From positions 1 through 35,527 of the forward strand of contig JAADHI010000016.1 in NCBI GenBank assembly GCA_013151935.1: a stretch of DNA of 35,527 nucleotides. Direction: 5' to 3'. The stretch is from Candidatus Manganitrophaceae bacterium. GTDB taxonomy: Bacteria > Nitrospirota > Nitrospiria > SBBL01 > JAADHI01. A program made the position numbers and the translations under genes. The notes under the pieces are model-generated. The model had not been told where the DNA came from, made no database searches, and saw only the letters and a program-made list of their open reading frames with translations. This document shows, piece after piece, positions 7,165-16,214 of the stretch. Numbering within the stretch: the stretch's first letter is position 1; each line of letters starts with the position of its first letter.

Positions 7165-8538
7165 ATGGAAAATGCGACGGGCACAAAACAAGTTGGACGC
7201 AAGATACTAAAAGTTCATGAACTGACCGGGACAATCCGGGCACTTCTTGAAACGCAATTTGTAGACCTCTGGATTGAAGGAGAGATTTCCGATCTCAGAA
7301 CACCCCATTCGGGACATCTTTATTTCACGCTAAAAGATACAAAAGCCACATTAAAAACAGTCATCTTCAAATCACATGTGCGTTTTCTCCGTTTTCTGCC
7401 AAAAGCCGGAGCCCATGTCCTCATCCGAGGACATTTGAGCGTGTACGAACCAAGAGGAGAATATCAGCTCATTTGTGACTACATTGAACCCAGAGGCGCG
7501 GGCGCACTTCAGGCTGCATTTGAAGCTTTAAAAGAAAAACTCCGTCTCGAAGGACTTTTTGATCAGAGCCGGAAACAAGAGATGCCGATACGACCTTCAA
7601 GGGTGGGCATCATTACCTCGGCAAGTGGTGCGGCCATTCAGGACATGATTAAAATTATTCGGCAGGGTGATTTCAGATGCCACATCCTACTCCACCCCGT
7701 CGCCGTACAAGGGGGAAACGCAGGCAGAGAAATCGCGGCGGCATTAGACACCTTCAATATGAATGCAAACGATAAGGCTCTGGGTGTGGATCTCTTGGTG
7801 CTGACACGCGGTGGGGGCTCGCTCGAAGACCTTTGGGCTTTTAATGAAGAAGTGCTCGCATATGCCATTGCTCATTCAAAAATCCCGGTGATCTCTGCCG
7901 TCGGACATGAAAGTGACACCAGTATTTCAGATCACGTTGCCGATCTGCGTGTGCCCACACCCTCCGCCGCTGCCCATTTCATCGTTCAAAGCGGCACGGA
8001 AGCCGAAAAGACCTACCATAATCTCCAAGAACGGCTCGTCACGGAAATAAGGCGACTTAAAGATGAAAACCAATCCAGACTAGACAGCGCACTGCAACGA
8101 CTCAGGGCTCCCAATCGACAGACCACTTTTCTCCGGGAAGAATGCACTCATTTAGGCATTCGACTGGTTCAATCCATCCAGCATCACCTAAGTAAAAAAC
8201 AAAACAAGATGCATCAGGCACAGCAAGGACTTCAACTCCTGAACCCCGTCAAACGCATCACCTTGTTACAGAAACAACAGCGCGCATCACAAAACCGACT
8301 GGCCCAGGAAGGCCGACGATTGATTCAAAACAAAAAAAAGCATTTTCTGGCGGTACTGGAACAACTTAATCTCGTGAGTCCACTCAACATTCTTTCACGC
8401 GGCTACAGCATCTCACAAAAGGAACCGGAGCTTTCGCTGATACGGGATGCCTCTGAAGTGGCTGTCGGCGACCACGTCAAAATTAAACTCTACCGCGGGG
8501 CCTTGCGTTGTAAAATTGAGGAGAAAAAAGACCAATAA
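7165..8538 (+). CDS. xseA: Exodeoxyribonuclease VII large subunit
   Basis: Catalytic subunit of exonuclease VII, which degrades single-stranded DNA from both ends. The ATG at 7165 (457 residues) is preferred over TTG 7162 because GAGGG at 7152-7156 then lies 8 bases upstream. The N-terminal OB-fold (VHELTGTIRALLETQFVDLWIEGEIS, about residues 14-110) is followed by the catalytic core: RVGIITSASGAAIQDM, LTRGGGSLEDLWAFNEE, ISAVGHESDTSISDHVADLRVPTPSAAA. A long coiled coil (about 275-400) follows, and the C-terminal tail (LSRGYSISQKE) is typical. It sits 12 bases after rarA. The small-subunit gene xseB, often the next gene, is not present downstream. Confidence 0.97.
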   Translation: MENATGTKQVGRKILKVHELTGTIRALLETQFVDLWIEGEISDLRTPHSGHLYFTLKDTKATLKTVIFKSHVRFLRFLPKAGAHVLIRGHLSVYEPRGEYQLICDYIEPRGAGALQAAFEALKEKLRLEGLFDQSRKQEMPIRPSRVGIITSASGAAIQDMIKIIRQGDFRCHILLHPVAVQGGNAGREIAAALDTFNMNANDKALGVDLLVLTRGGGSLEDLWAFNEEVLAYAIAHSKIPVISAVGHESDTSISDHVADLRVPTPSAAAHFIVQSGTEAEKTYHNLQERLVTEIRRLKDENQSRLDSALQRLRAPNRQTTFLREECTHLGIRLVQSIQHHLSKKQNKMHQAQQGLQLLNPVKRITLLQKQQRASQNRLAQEGRRLIQNKKKHFLAVLEQLNLVSPLNILSRGYSISQKEPELSLIRDASEVAVGDHVKIKLYRGALRCKIEEKKDQ

Positions 8539-8609
8539 GTTAATCGAAAAAAAAGAAAACAGTGTTTGTTTTTTTGAAGATGTTTAGGGGGAGTATGTTT
8601 TAAGAAAGT

Positions 8610-8632
8610 GGCCGAGGCCGAATAATCGGCCA
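8610..8632. other. Perfect 6-bp hairpin between convergent genes
   Basis: GGCCGA (8616-8621) and TCGGCC (8626-8631) close an ATAA loop between the convergent stops of xseA (8538) and the zinc-ribbon gene (8651). No U tract follows on either strand, so it may be an mRNA 3'-end hairpin rather than a canonical intrinsic terminator. Confidence 0.45.
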
Positions 8633-8650
8633 TAAGCAGGGAGCGCGGTT

Positions 8651-9091
8651 TTAGCGGTTTTGCACAAGCAATTTCGGGCCGTCTTTAAAAAGGATTTCTA
8701 CTTTTTTTGATTCTGGGACGTTTAAAATAAACCCGATACCGAAGTCCGAATGTTCAATGATCTGTTCTTTTTTGAAATTGCCTTTCATGCTGTATTTTTT
8801 TGCTTTGGAAAAGTCATACCCTTCTTCCAGCTTGGCCATCTGATTTTCAAAATCTGTTTTTTTGGTTCTTCGTGTACCGCCCGGGGTCTTTGCCTTCGGC
8901 TCTTCACTTCGGTAGTTATGATTACCGTTACAGGTTTTACACTTCGCTTTTTTTGGAAACTCATCAACCAATGCAACGATGGTGTGATTCAACATCAATT
9001 TGCACTTGGTACACCATGAGATAATATCCCCACCTACAATATATTCAATTGTCGTTTCTTCCGTTGTTTCCTGCGTCGTCTCTTGCGTCAT
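8651..9091 (-). CDS. Zinc-ribbon protein with C-terminal SH3/tudor-like segment, function unknown
   Basis: A 146-residue soluble protein in three parts. Residues 1-16 are a Thr/Glu-rich tract (TQETTQETTEETT). Residues about 24-56 hold WCTKCK and CKTCNG, two CxxC pairs 22 residues apart, a likely zinc ribbon. A basic linker with KAKTPGGTRRTKK follows. The last 40 residues, HSDFGIGFILNVPESKKVEILFKDGPKLLVQ, resemble the small beta-barrel seen at the C-terminus of UvrD-like helicases and in CarD-type proteins (H-FG-G-V, then V-V-F-DG-K-L). Binding nucleic acid or RNA polymerase is an inference from this. It is convergent with xseA and divergent from lysS. Confidence 0.8.
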   Translation of the reverse strand: MTQETTQETTEETTIEYIVGGDIISWCTKCKLMLNHTIVALVDEFPKKAKCKTCNGNHNYRSEEPKAKTPGGTRRTKKTDFENQMAKLEEGYDFSKAKKYSMKGNFKKEQIIEHSDFGIGFILNVPESKKVEILFKDGPKLLVQNR

Positions 9092-9300
9092 CTTTATGTC
9101 TTTCTCAGCCTAAAAAAATGAATTTTTATAAATTCGGACAGGGGCATGATCCTCTAGTTAGGTGGATTAGTCAAGAAATCCTTGAAAGAAAACAGTCTCT
9201 GAGTTGACAGATACAGAGGGTGACTCGATACGAATCTTGTGCCTCGAAGGCTCTGATTTTTAAAAATTAAAAAGGAAATACTTTCATCGTAAGCACTTCC

Positions 9301-9329
9301 TTGACCGGATTCGGTGATTCTCCTATAAT
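9301..9329 (+). promoter_or_regulatory. Near-consensus sigma-70 promoter of lysS
   Basis: TTGACC (9301-9306), exactly 17 bases, TATAAT (9324-9329). Transcription should start near 9336, about 40 bases before the TTG start codon of lysS at 9376. The TTG at 9301 is in frame with lysS but is the -35 box, not a start codon. Confidence 0.88.
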
Positions 9330-9375
9330 GCGGAATTTCGGATTACACCCATGTCTGTACAATGAGAGGAATGTT

Positions 9376-10887
9376 TTGAGCGAAGAAAATAGCCAAGTCA
9401 CACAACGCGCCAACAAGGTGCGTGCCCTTCGAGAAGCGGGCATTGAGCCTTATGGAAGTCGTTTTGAGGGAAAAACCCCGCTTTTTGAGATTACAACAGC
9501 ATATGCTGAGACACCCAAAGAAGCATTAGAGGAAAAAAATCTGTCTTATCGCATTGCGGGACGTGTGATTGCGCTGCGTCGTTTTGGCAAGGCGGCCTTT
9601 GCTCATCTTCGAGATGCCTCAGGTCAATTACAGGTCTATTTCAAAAAGAATCTTTTGGATGAAACTGGCGTGACGATTTTTGAAAAGCTGGATATTGGCG
9701 ATACCTTAGGTATTTCAGGACGGCTTTTTCGAACCAAAACAGACGAGCTCACCCTTGAAGCAAAGGAGCTGACCTTCCTTTCCAAATCGCTGCACCCTTT
9801 ACCAGAAAAATGGCATGGATTGACTGATATCGCGCTACGCTATCGCATGCGTTATTTGGATTTGATTGCAAATCCTGAAGTAAAACGCGTTTTTGAACGT
9901 CGTAGCCAGATTATTAACGTAATCCGGCAATTTTTGACCGAACGTCATTTTTTAGAAGTTGAAACCCCCATGATGCACCCGATTCCGGGGGGTGCAGCGG
10001 CACGACCCTTTATTACCCATCACAATACTTTAGGCATGGATCTCTACCTCCGTATTGCCCCTGAACTCTACCTAAAACGCCTCATTGTCGGCGGGTTTGA
10101 ACGTGTTTTTGAAATCAACCGTAATTTTAGAAATGAAGGCATTTCAACCATTCACAATCCTGAATTTACCATGCTCGAATTCTACATGGCTTATGCCGAT
10201 TACAATGACATGATGGATTTGACTGAAAGCTTGTTCACAACAATTGCTCAGGAAACCCTTGGAAAACTTCAGTTTGAATATCAAGATCAGCAGATCGATT
10301 TTAGTGGTTCCTGGCAACGCCTTCCCTATACAGAAGCGGTTTCACAGCATTATGACATCCCGCTGCATGATCTTTCAGATGCCGAAAAAACAGCCACACA
10401 CATGAAGCGTTTGGGTCTTGCCTTGGATGAAAAAACCTCTCTGGGTAAAATGCTGGAGCATCTTTTTGAAACCGGAGTTGAACCGACACTCGCAGGCCCC
10501 GTGTTTATCACCGATTTTCCGACAGAGCTTTCACCATTGGCCAAACGCAAACCGGATGCGCCGCATTTAACCGAGCGTTTTGAACTTTATGTGGTGGGCC
10601 GTGAGATTGCCAACGCGTTTTCGGAGCTCAATGATCCCGTAGATCAACGGGGTCGTTTTGAGACCCAGGTCGCACAGCGAGCGAGTGGCGACTTGGAAGC
10701 CCATGAAATGGATGAGGATTATTTGCTCGCCCTAGAATACGGCATGCCGCCCACTGCGGGGGAAGGCATCGGGATTGATCGATTGGTGATGTTACTCTGT
10801 AATCAAAGCTCCATTCGAGATGTGGTTCTTTTTCCCCAAATGAAGCCTGTGCCTGCTGCACCTGCATCAAAAACAGAAGAAAGCTAA
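9376..10887 (+). CDS. lysS: Lysyl-tRNA synthetase (class II)
   Basis: Charges tRNA-Lys with lysine. The start is TTG 9376 (503 residues, normal for LysS), with GAGAGGA at 9364-9370 just upstream; extending to 9301 would run into the promoter. The N-terminal anticodon-binding OB-fold covers about residues 50-150 ([32 protein letters not shown]). The class II core follows: motif 1 region [18 protein letters not shown], motif 2 [26 protein letters not shown], motif 3 [13 protein letters not shown]. It is the first gene of the lysS-lolC-lolD group, an order known from deltaproteobacterial genomes, with lolC 69 bases downstream. Confidence 0.97.
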   Translation: MSEENSQVTQRANKVRALREAGIEPYGSRFEGKTPLFEITTAYAETPKEALEEKNLSYRIAGRVIALRRFGKAAFAHLRDASGQLQVYFKKNLLDETGVTIFEKLDIGDTLGISGRLFRTKTDELTLEAKELTFLSKSLHPLPEKWHGLTDIALRYRMRYLDLIANPEVKRVFERRSQIINVIRQFLTERHFLEVETPMMHPIPGGAAARPFITHHNTLGMDLYLRIAPELYLKRLIVGGFERVFEINRNFRNEGISTIHNPEFTMLEFYMAYADYNDMMDLTESLFTTIAQETLGKLQFEYQDQQIDFSGSWQRLPYTEAVSQHYDIPLHDLSDAEKTATHMKRLGLALDEKTSLGKMLEHLFETGVEPTLAGPVFITDFPTELSPLAKRKPDAPHLTERFELYVVGREIANAFSELNDPVDQRGRFETQVAQRASGDLEAHEMDEDYLLALEYGMPPTAGEGIGIDRLVMLLCNQSSIRDVVLFPQMKPVPAAPASKTEES

Positions 10888-10902
10888 AATACAATTTATC
10901 AA

Positions 10903-10936
10903 AATATTTGTCTCAACTTAATATTTGTCCCAACTT
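10903..10936. repeat. 17-bp tandem duplication upstream of lolC
   Basis: AATATTTGTCTCAACTT (10903-10919) is followed directly by AATATTTGTCCCAACTT (10920-10936), one mismatch. It occupies half of the short lysS-lolC spacer and ends 20 bases before the lolC ATG. It could be a recent slippage duplication or a paired binding site. Confidence 0.9.
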
Positions 10937-10956
10937 AAAAGAAGAGTTCGTATTAA

Positions 10957-12285
10957 ATGTCCCTGCCTTATGAATTATTTATCGCCCTTAGGTATTTAAG
11001 GGCAAAACGTCGAAAAAAGGTTATTTCACTCAACACCCTCGTTTCCATTGGAGGCGTTTGTATTGGGGTGGCGGCTTTAATTGCGACGCTTGCGGTAATG
11101 ACGGGTTTTACGGAAGACCTGCGTGATAAAATCCTGGGAACGACTTCCCACATCGTGGTCAGTGACCGCACGAGTAATACCCTCGAACACTATGATGCCC
11201 TTGTTGAGGACATCCTCAAAATACCCCATGTCGTGGCTGCAACACCTTTTATTTTTAAACAAGTCTTGCTGTCTTCACCCTCAAGTGCTTTTGGTGTTGT
11301 GTTGCGTGGCATTGATCCTGAAAAAGAAGGCACAGTGACAAAGCTTGGGGAAAATATGGTCGAAGGAACACTCAAGTTTCTGAGCACACCCCCGCCCAAT
11401 CTTCCATTACAAATCGACCCGATGCAAATGGACCCGAAACAGAAGACGGAGGAAAACAAGCCTGAGAAAATCTTGCCGGGCATTGTCATGGGGATGGAAT
11501 TGGCCAATCGTTTGGGAGTGTACTGGGGCGATGTCATTCATGTCATCTCTCCGATGCTCAAACAAGGCGCCTCTATCGGTCAGGCTTTGGGTGGACCCGG
11601 TGGTTTTACCCCGAAAATTCGGAAATTTTCGATTGTAGGACTTTTTGACTCGGGCATGTACGAATACGATTCTTCTCTGGCCTATATTTCGCTCGTTGAA
11701 GCCCAGAAGTTTTTTAATCTTGAGAATGTGGCAACGGGCATTGAAGTAAAAGTGGATGACATTTTTTTAGCAGATGAGGTCGCAAAAGATATCGAAACAG
11801 CACTTGATTTCCCCTATCAGGCACGCGATTGGAAAGCGCTGAATCGAAATCTTTTTTCAGCACTCGAATTAGAAAAAGACATGATGTTTGTCATTTTAAT
11901 TCTCATTATCTTGGTGGCCTCTTTTAATATTGTAGGGACTTTGACCATGACGGTTGCAGAAAAGGCGCGGGAAATTGCCATTTTAAAAGCCATGGGAGCA
12001 ACAAAACAGTCCATTACACGGATCTTTATGTTTGAAGGTTTGATTATCGGGGGCATCGGTGTGGCTGTAGGGCTTCCCTTGGGGCTTGCAGTTAGTTTTG
12101 CCCTGGAAACTTTTTATAAATTGCCGGGGGATGTGTATTACATCAGCTCTTTACCCATGCGCCTCCATTTTTTCGACGTTATGCTTGTGACCGGTTCGGC
12201 ATTTTTTATTACCTTGCTGGCAACACTTTATCCCTCACGACAGGCTGCCAAAATGGAACCCATAGAAGGACTCCGTTATGAATAA
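10957..12285 (+). CDS. lolC: Lipoprotein-releasing ABC transporter permease LolC/LolE
   Basis: Inner-membrane subunit of the complex that extracts outer-membrane lipoproteins and hands them to LolA. The 442-residue protein has the LolC/E layout: an N-terminal membrane segment (about residues 24-48) after YELFIALRYLRAKRRKKVISLNTLVSIGG, a large periplasmic domain (about 50-300), then three C-terminal segments forming the FtsX-type permease domain with EKAREIAILKAMGATKQSI, and GLRYE at the end. Only one such subunit is encoded here, so it may form a homodimer (LolF-like naming is also used) or pair with another elsewhere. lolD starts 32 bases downstream. Confidence 0.94.
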   Translation: MSLPYELFIALRYLRAKRRKKVISLNTLVSIGGVCIGVAALIATLAVMTGFTEDLRDKILGTTSHIVVSDRTSNTLEHYDALVEDILKIPHVVAATPFIFKQVLLSSPSSAFGVVLRGIDPEKEGTVTKLGENMVEGTLKFLSTPPPNLPLQIDPMQMDPKQKTEENKPEKILPGIVMGMELANRLGVYWGDVIHVISPMLKQGASIGQALGGPGGFTPKIRKFSIVGLFDSGMYEYDSSLAYISLVEAQKFFNLENVATGIEVKVDDIFLADEVAKDIETALDFPYQARDWKALNRNLFSALELEKDMMFVILILIILVASFNIVGTLTMTVAEKAREIAILKAMGATKQSITRIFMFEGLIIGGIGVAVGLPLGLAVSFALETFYKLPGDVYYISSLPMRLHFFDVMLVTGSAFFITLLATLYPSRQAAKMEPIEGLRYE

Positions 12286-12317
12286 ATGGGGGGAAGTGAA
12301 GCGGTGCTGAACCCCTT

Positions 12318-12995
12318 ATGATTCAAGTGATTGATCTTCATCGATCCTTTCGCATGTCCGATGAATCTCTGCATATTTTAAAAGGCGTCACCTTTGATAT
12401 TAAGGCTGGTGAGATGTTAGCCATCGTAGGGCCTTCAGGGGTGGGTAAAAGCACGCTTTTGACCTTGCTCGGGGCTTTAGATCGACCGACCTCAGGAAAA
12501 GTTTTCTTTGAAGACATTGACCTTTTTGCCCAGACAGATCTGGAATTGGCCCAGTTTCGCAATCAAAAAATTGGATTTATTTTTCAATTTCATCATCTCC
12601 TACATGAATTTACTGCGCTTGAAAATGTCATGATGCCCGGTTTGATTTCCCGCAGGTCTCAAAAAAAATTAAAAACCGCAGCCCTGGAATTATTAGACGG
12701 TGTGGGTTTGTCTCATCGTGTACATCATAAACCCGGTGAACTCTCCGGTGGAGAGCAGCAGCGTGTTGCGATTGCAAGGGCTTTGGTGCTTAATCCCAAA
12801 CTGATTCTGGCCGATGAGCCGACGGGAAATTTGGATACCCACACCAGCGACGAGGTTTTTGAACTTTTGAGAACCCTCAATCGAGAACGTGGCATGACCT
12901 TTGTGCTGGTCACACATAATGAAAAACTCTCACTTCAAGCGGATCGCCTGATTACAATGGTCGACGGCAATATCCGCCCTATTTCATCACTTTAG
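12318..12995 (+). CDS. lolD: Lipoprotein-releasing ABC transporter ATPase LolD
   Basis: ATP-binding subunit that powers LolC/E. The 225-residue protein has every ABC motif: Walker A GPSGVGKST (about residues 37-45), Q-loop FIFQFHHLLHEFTALENVMMP, signature LSGGEQQRVAIARAL, Walker B LILADEPTGNLD, and the switch His in VTHNE. The LLHEFTALENVMMP stretch is typical of LolD. The ribosome-binding site is weak, and translation may depend on coupling to lolC. Confidence 0.95.
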   Translation: MIQVIDLHRSFRMSDESLHILKGVTFDIKAGEMLAIVGPSGVGKSTLLTLLGALDRPTSGKVFFEDIDLFAQTDLELAQFRNQKIGFIFQFHHLLHEFTALENVMMPGLISRRSQKKLKTAALELLDGVGLSHRVHHKPGELSGGEQQRVAIARALVLNPKLILADEPTGNLDTHTSDEVFELLRTLNRERGMTFVLVTHNEKLSLQADRLITMVDGNIRPISSL

Positions 12996-13091
12996 CCTCT
13001 TTCTTTCAAAACAAGCCTCTAAGGTGTTTCGATACCTCTATTATCGAACCTTGATCATTCCCTTAAGAGACCCGCCGTTCTGCCAATCTCC

Positions 13092-13100
13092 TGATATACT
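13092..13100 (+). promoter_or_regulatory. Extended -10 promoter of the MORN/C13 lipoprotein gene
   Basis: TGATATACT is an extended -10 element (TG, one base, TATACT at 13095-13100). No good -35 box is seen at 17 bases, as is usual for this class. The start would be near 13107, 28 bases before the ATG at 13135. Confidence 0.6.
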
Positions 13101-13134
13101 TAGAAGGAAGTATTTCCTCGGGAGGGGCTCTAAC

Positions 13135-14454
13135 ATGAAACAGAAATGGACAATAAAAACACTCTTTCCTCTGATTTTATTACCGATTTTTGCCGCGTGC
13201 TCAACGCTCAGCGGCCAGAGTTCAACACAAGAATTTTCGGTCATCCAGGGCAATGTGTGTGAAGGAAGCTGCCAAATAACCTTGATGGATGGTTCGCTCT
13301 ACGAAGGCACCTTTGAAGGCGGTATCCCGCATGGGGAAGGGACCTTGATGACAGTCAATGGCGACCGTTATGTGGGCGACTTTGCCAATGGGCTTATTCA
13401 TGGGGAAGGGGTCTACTCGTTTTCCGGAGGGGCAAAATACACAGGCGATTTTAGAGCAGGTTCATTTTATGGTTATGGCGTACTGACACGAAACAATGGG
13501 GATAAATATGTCGGCGAATTTGAAAACAACGAATTTCACGGCAAAGGGATTCTTTCATTTGTCGACTCCAAAGGCAATGTAAAAACCCTGGCAGGCGAGT
13601 GGAATTACGGTTTATTGGATGAAGATACGCAGGTGCTCAGTGAACCAAAAGATGGGGACATCGTAAATCCTGAAGTCGTGTTATTTTATCAATACCAGTT
13701 GCTCAGTGAGTCCATGGGGCATCTCGCGGCTTCAAGACCAGGGGTAACAGATCTCTACCTCTTGGCCTTTGGTGGAGACAGTCATCAAGACGTTTTTATG
13801 AATGAAGCCCTCTACACCACAGCACTCTTTGAAACAAAGTTTAGTATGCAAAATCGCACGATGTATCTTATCAATCATCCGGCAATTGTAAATGAAGTAC
13901 CGATTGCCAGCGTCACCAATTTACGTGTGGCTTTGCAGTTTATTGCCACACGGATGGATATAGAAGAAGACATCCTTTTTCTTTATCTCACCAGTCATGG
14001 CTCGAAGGAGCACACGCTCTCTGTTTCCTTAGGCGGTGTACCCCTAGGGGATTTGTCTGCAGAAACGCTTTCAGAAGTGATTGAAGAATCGGGAATTAAA
14101 TGGAAGGTCATCGCTATTTCTGCCTGTTATTCGGGGGGGTTTATTAAGCACCTCAAGGACGATTACACCATGGTCATTACCTCTGCGCGTTCGGATCGTA
14201 CTTCATTTGGTTGTAGTGATGATTCAGAAATGACTTATTTCGGACGTGCTTTTTTCCAATACGCGATGGATCAGACCCCAACCTTTGTGGATGCATTTTC
14301 AATGGCAAAAGAAATCGTGAGTGGTTGGGAAAAGGAGAGTAATTTTTTGCACTCAGAGCCGCAAATTCACCGTGCCCCCTTGCTTGAAGAAAAGCTCAAA
14401 TCCTGGCGGCGCACCGTAGATCAAAGACTTGCCGTCCATCAGACGACAGATTGA
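13135..14454 (+). CDS. Lipoprotein with MORN repeats and a C13-family cysteine protease domain
   Basis: A 439-residue predicted lipoprotein. The ATG 13135 is chosen because GGAGG lies just upstream and a signal peptide begins there (KTLFPLILLPIFAAC, lipid-modified Cys22). Residues about 45-165 hold four to five MORN repeats (YEGTFEGGIPHGEGTL, YVGDFANGLIHGEGVY, YTGDFRAGSFYGYGVL, YVGEFENNEFHGKGIL). Residues about 200-420 match the legumain/caspase-like C13 family: LYLLAFGGDSHQDVF, catalytic His288 in LTSHGSKEH and Cys331 in AISACYSGGF, then ITSARSDRTSFGCSDD. It is probably anchored in the envelope facing the periplasm or outside. Joining of MORN repeats to a caspase-fold protease suggests targeting to a membrane or another protein; the substrate is unknown. 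It has its own promoter and follows lolD. Confidence 0.9.
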   Translation: MKQKWTIKTLFPLILLPIFAACSTLSGQSSTQEFSVIQGNVCEGSCQITLMDGSLYEGTFEGGIPHGEGTLMTVNGDRYVGDFANGLIHGEGVYSFSGGAKYTGDFRAGSFYGYGVLTRNNGDKYVGEFENNEFHGKGILSFVDSKGNVKTLAGEWNYGLLDEDTQVLSEPKDGDIVNPEVVLFYQYQLLSESMGHLAASRPGVTDLYLLAFGGDSHQDVFMNEALYTTALFETKFSMQNRTMYLINHPAIVNEVPIASVTNLRVALQFIATRMDIEEDILFLYLTSHGSKEHTLSVSLGGVPLGDLSAETLSEVIEESGIKWKVIAISACYSGGFIKHLKDDYTMVITSARSDRTSFGCSDDSEMTYFGRAFFQYAMDQTPTFVDAFSMAKEIVSGWEKESNFLHSEPQIHRAPLLEEKLKSWRRTVDQRLAVHQTTD

Positions 14455-14584
14455 TTTTTCTACAATACTCCCTTAGACATTTTCAAGCTCACTTTCAGTG
14501 CTACATTTTTTCAAAATAATCAAAGCAGAGAGAGACTTTCACATCTAGCACTCCTGATGCGAAAAGGGTCGTATTTTGATCGCT

Positions 14585-15151
14585 TTAATTTAGGCTTGGG
14601 TCGGACGGCATGGTCGCATAAAAGGCCCAGCGGTCACCCAAACGACGCATCATTTGTGACCAGAGAAATGAGGGATCTGCGTCAAAAACCAGTGTGGGGT
14701 CAGAAGGCAATAAACTCCAAGCCCCTTCGGAGAGTTCGATTTCAAGCTGACCGGGAGCCCAACCCGCGTAACCGAGATAACAACGGACTTCGCCACTTTC
14801 GCCCAAGGCCCCGGCGGTTTTGATGCGATCCAGATCTTTGGGGACAAAAACGCCGTCAAGAATATTATGTCCGTCTCCCATCATTTCATCACTCCGGCAA
14901 AGCACCAGCATCCCATTTCTGGCCACAGGACCACCGGCATAGACCTTTTTTTCTCCGGAGACATCTTGAAAACCATCCATCAGCATCGAAACAGCCATTT
15001 CCGTTGGGCGATTTAAAACAACGCCCAAGGCACCGTCCTCGCTGTATTCACAGAGTAAAATAACGGTCTGACGGAAATTAGGGTCGTTTAGTTTTGGCAT
15101 GGCAACCAAGAGCTTCCCCTTAGAGACGGCCTGCACGACTTCTTTACTCAT
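14585..15151 (-). CDS. yqgE: YqgE/AlgH family protein
   Basis: A 188-residue cytoplasmic protein of the UPF0301 (YqgE/AlgH) family, biochemical role unsettled. Family hallmarks: GKLLVAMPKLNDPNFRQTVILLCEYSEDGALGVVLNRPTEM at residues 12-52, VYAGGPVARNGMLVLCR, and a C-terminal YLGYAGWAPGQLEIELSEGAW. The ATG at 15149-15151 is preceded by GGAGG at good distance. It is convergent with the C13 lipoprotein gene. The 223 bases between it and elbB hold no gene I can support. Confidence 0.95.
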   Translation of the reverse strand: MSKEVVQAVSKGKLLVAMPKLNDPNFRQTVILLCEYSEDGALGVVLNRPTEMAVSMLMDGFQDVSGEKKVYAGGPVARNGMLVLCRSDEMMGDGHNILDGVFVPKDLDRIKTAGALGESGEVRCYLGYAGWAPGQLEIELSEGAWSLLPSDPTLVFDADPSFLWSQMMRRLGDRWAFYATMPSDPSLN

Positions 15152-15374
15152 CTATCCTCCAAAACAGCCCGCAGCAATGCACGCACTGCGAACAAGATTA
15201 CGTCTCTAGTCTATCAAAAAGACACGCGTAAGATTCTAAGCGATGCTCTTATATTTTAACGCGAGACCGAGACATTGGCAAGCAAGACACGAGGAGAAAC
15301 TCTGGATCATTACAGTTCACAGTATTTTTTATAGGGTGGTCATTTGAGGGATCGAGGTGTCTTTTTTGCGCAGA

Positions 15375-16040
15375 CTATTCGATCATCTCAATGACGGCGT
15401 GAACAAGCTTGCTAATCCCTTCTTCTATCTTTGAAATGCGATCAGGGAGCATATAAGCAGGGCTAGAGACAATTTTGTGTGTTTTGTCGATCACAATTTC
15501 ATCAACAGGGCTTTTGATATGTTGTACGCCCATTTCTTCAAAGGCCGCCGCAGTCTCAGCATCGGAGCCGATGGTCAATGTGATGCGATCTCCCGCTTCT
15601 TGTGCTACTTTTGCCATGACGGCAGGTGCGATACAGATAACACCAATGGGTTTGTTCGATTTTAAAAAGTCGCGGAGCAGAGGAAGCACATCTGCTTGGA
15701 CCGTACAGTTCGATCCTTCCAGAGCAAAATTAGAAAGGTTTTTTGCAGCACCGAATCCACCAGGGAGAATGAGGGCATCTAAATCAGAAGCAGAGATTGT
15801 TTTGATATCTTGTATCTGACCTCGGACAATTCGGCTGGCCTCGACTAAAACATTGCGTCGCTCCGGCATTTCTTCTTGGCTGATGTGATTGACCACATGC
15901 ATTTGCTCAATATTGGGAGCCATGCAGACCGCCTCTGCTCCTTCCCGGTCAATGGCCAACAAGGTCAAAACAGATTCTTGTATTTCAGCACCGTCTAAAT
16001 AACCGCAGCCTGATAAAATAACGCCAATTTTTTTTGACAT
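15375..16040 (-). CDS. elbB: Isoprenoid biosynthesis glyoxalase ElbB
   Basis: DJ-1/PfpI-superfamily protein of the ElbB type (221 residues), a cytoplasmic enzyme with glyoxalase activity in E. coli that has been linked to isoprenoid production. Visible family features: KIGVILSGCGYLDGAEIQESVLTLLAIDR at the N-terminus, ALILPGGFGAAKNLSNFA, the nucleophile-elbow Cys in IGVICIAPAVMA, and HIKSPVDEIVIDKTHKIVSSPAYM. The start ATG has a strong AAGGAGG upstream. It is divergent from the CysZ-like gene; the 16041-16214 spacer carries the promoters of both. Confidence 0.95.
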   Translation of the reverse strand: MSKKIGVILSGCGYLDGAEIQESVLTLLAIDREGAEAVCMAPNIEQMHVVNHISQEEMPERRNVLVEASRIVRGQIQDIKTISASDLDALILPGGFGAAKNLSNFALEGSNCTVQADVLPLLRDFLKSNKPIGVICIAPAVMAKVAQEAGDRITLTIGSDAETAAAFEEMGVQHIKSPVDEIVIDKTHKIVSSPAYMLPDRISKIEEGISKLVHAVIEMIE

Positions 16041-16137
16041 TGTGCCCTCCTTATCCCAACTGAACGTTTTTGCATTTAGATATTCATCCTTGAGATGACA
16101 CTAGCAGAAAGGGTGGACAAAATTCAATCGAAGGGCT

Positions 16138-16166
16138 TTTCCAAAATTTTATGATTACGATATACT
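16138..16166 (+). promoter_or_regulatory. Predicted sigma-70 promoter of the CysZ-like gene
   Basis: TTTCCA (16138-16143), 17 bases, TATACT (16161-16166). Transcription from about 16173 would exclude the TTG at 16179 as an efficient start and supports GTG 16215. Confidence 0.55.
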
Positions 16167-16214
16167 GGCACTTATTTTTTGTACACTCTTTTATCTGGAT
16201 CGGAGGCTTGTGAA

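Noticed and set aside
15152-15374. Spacer between elbB and yqgE examined for a small gene or RNA
   Set aside because: No open frame with a ribosome-binding site, no strong hairpin and no clear promoter could be supported.
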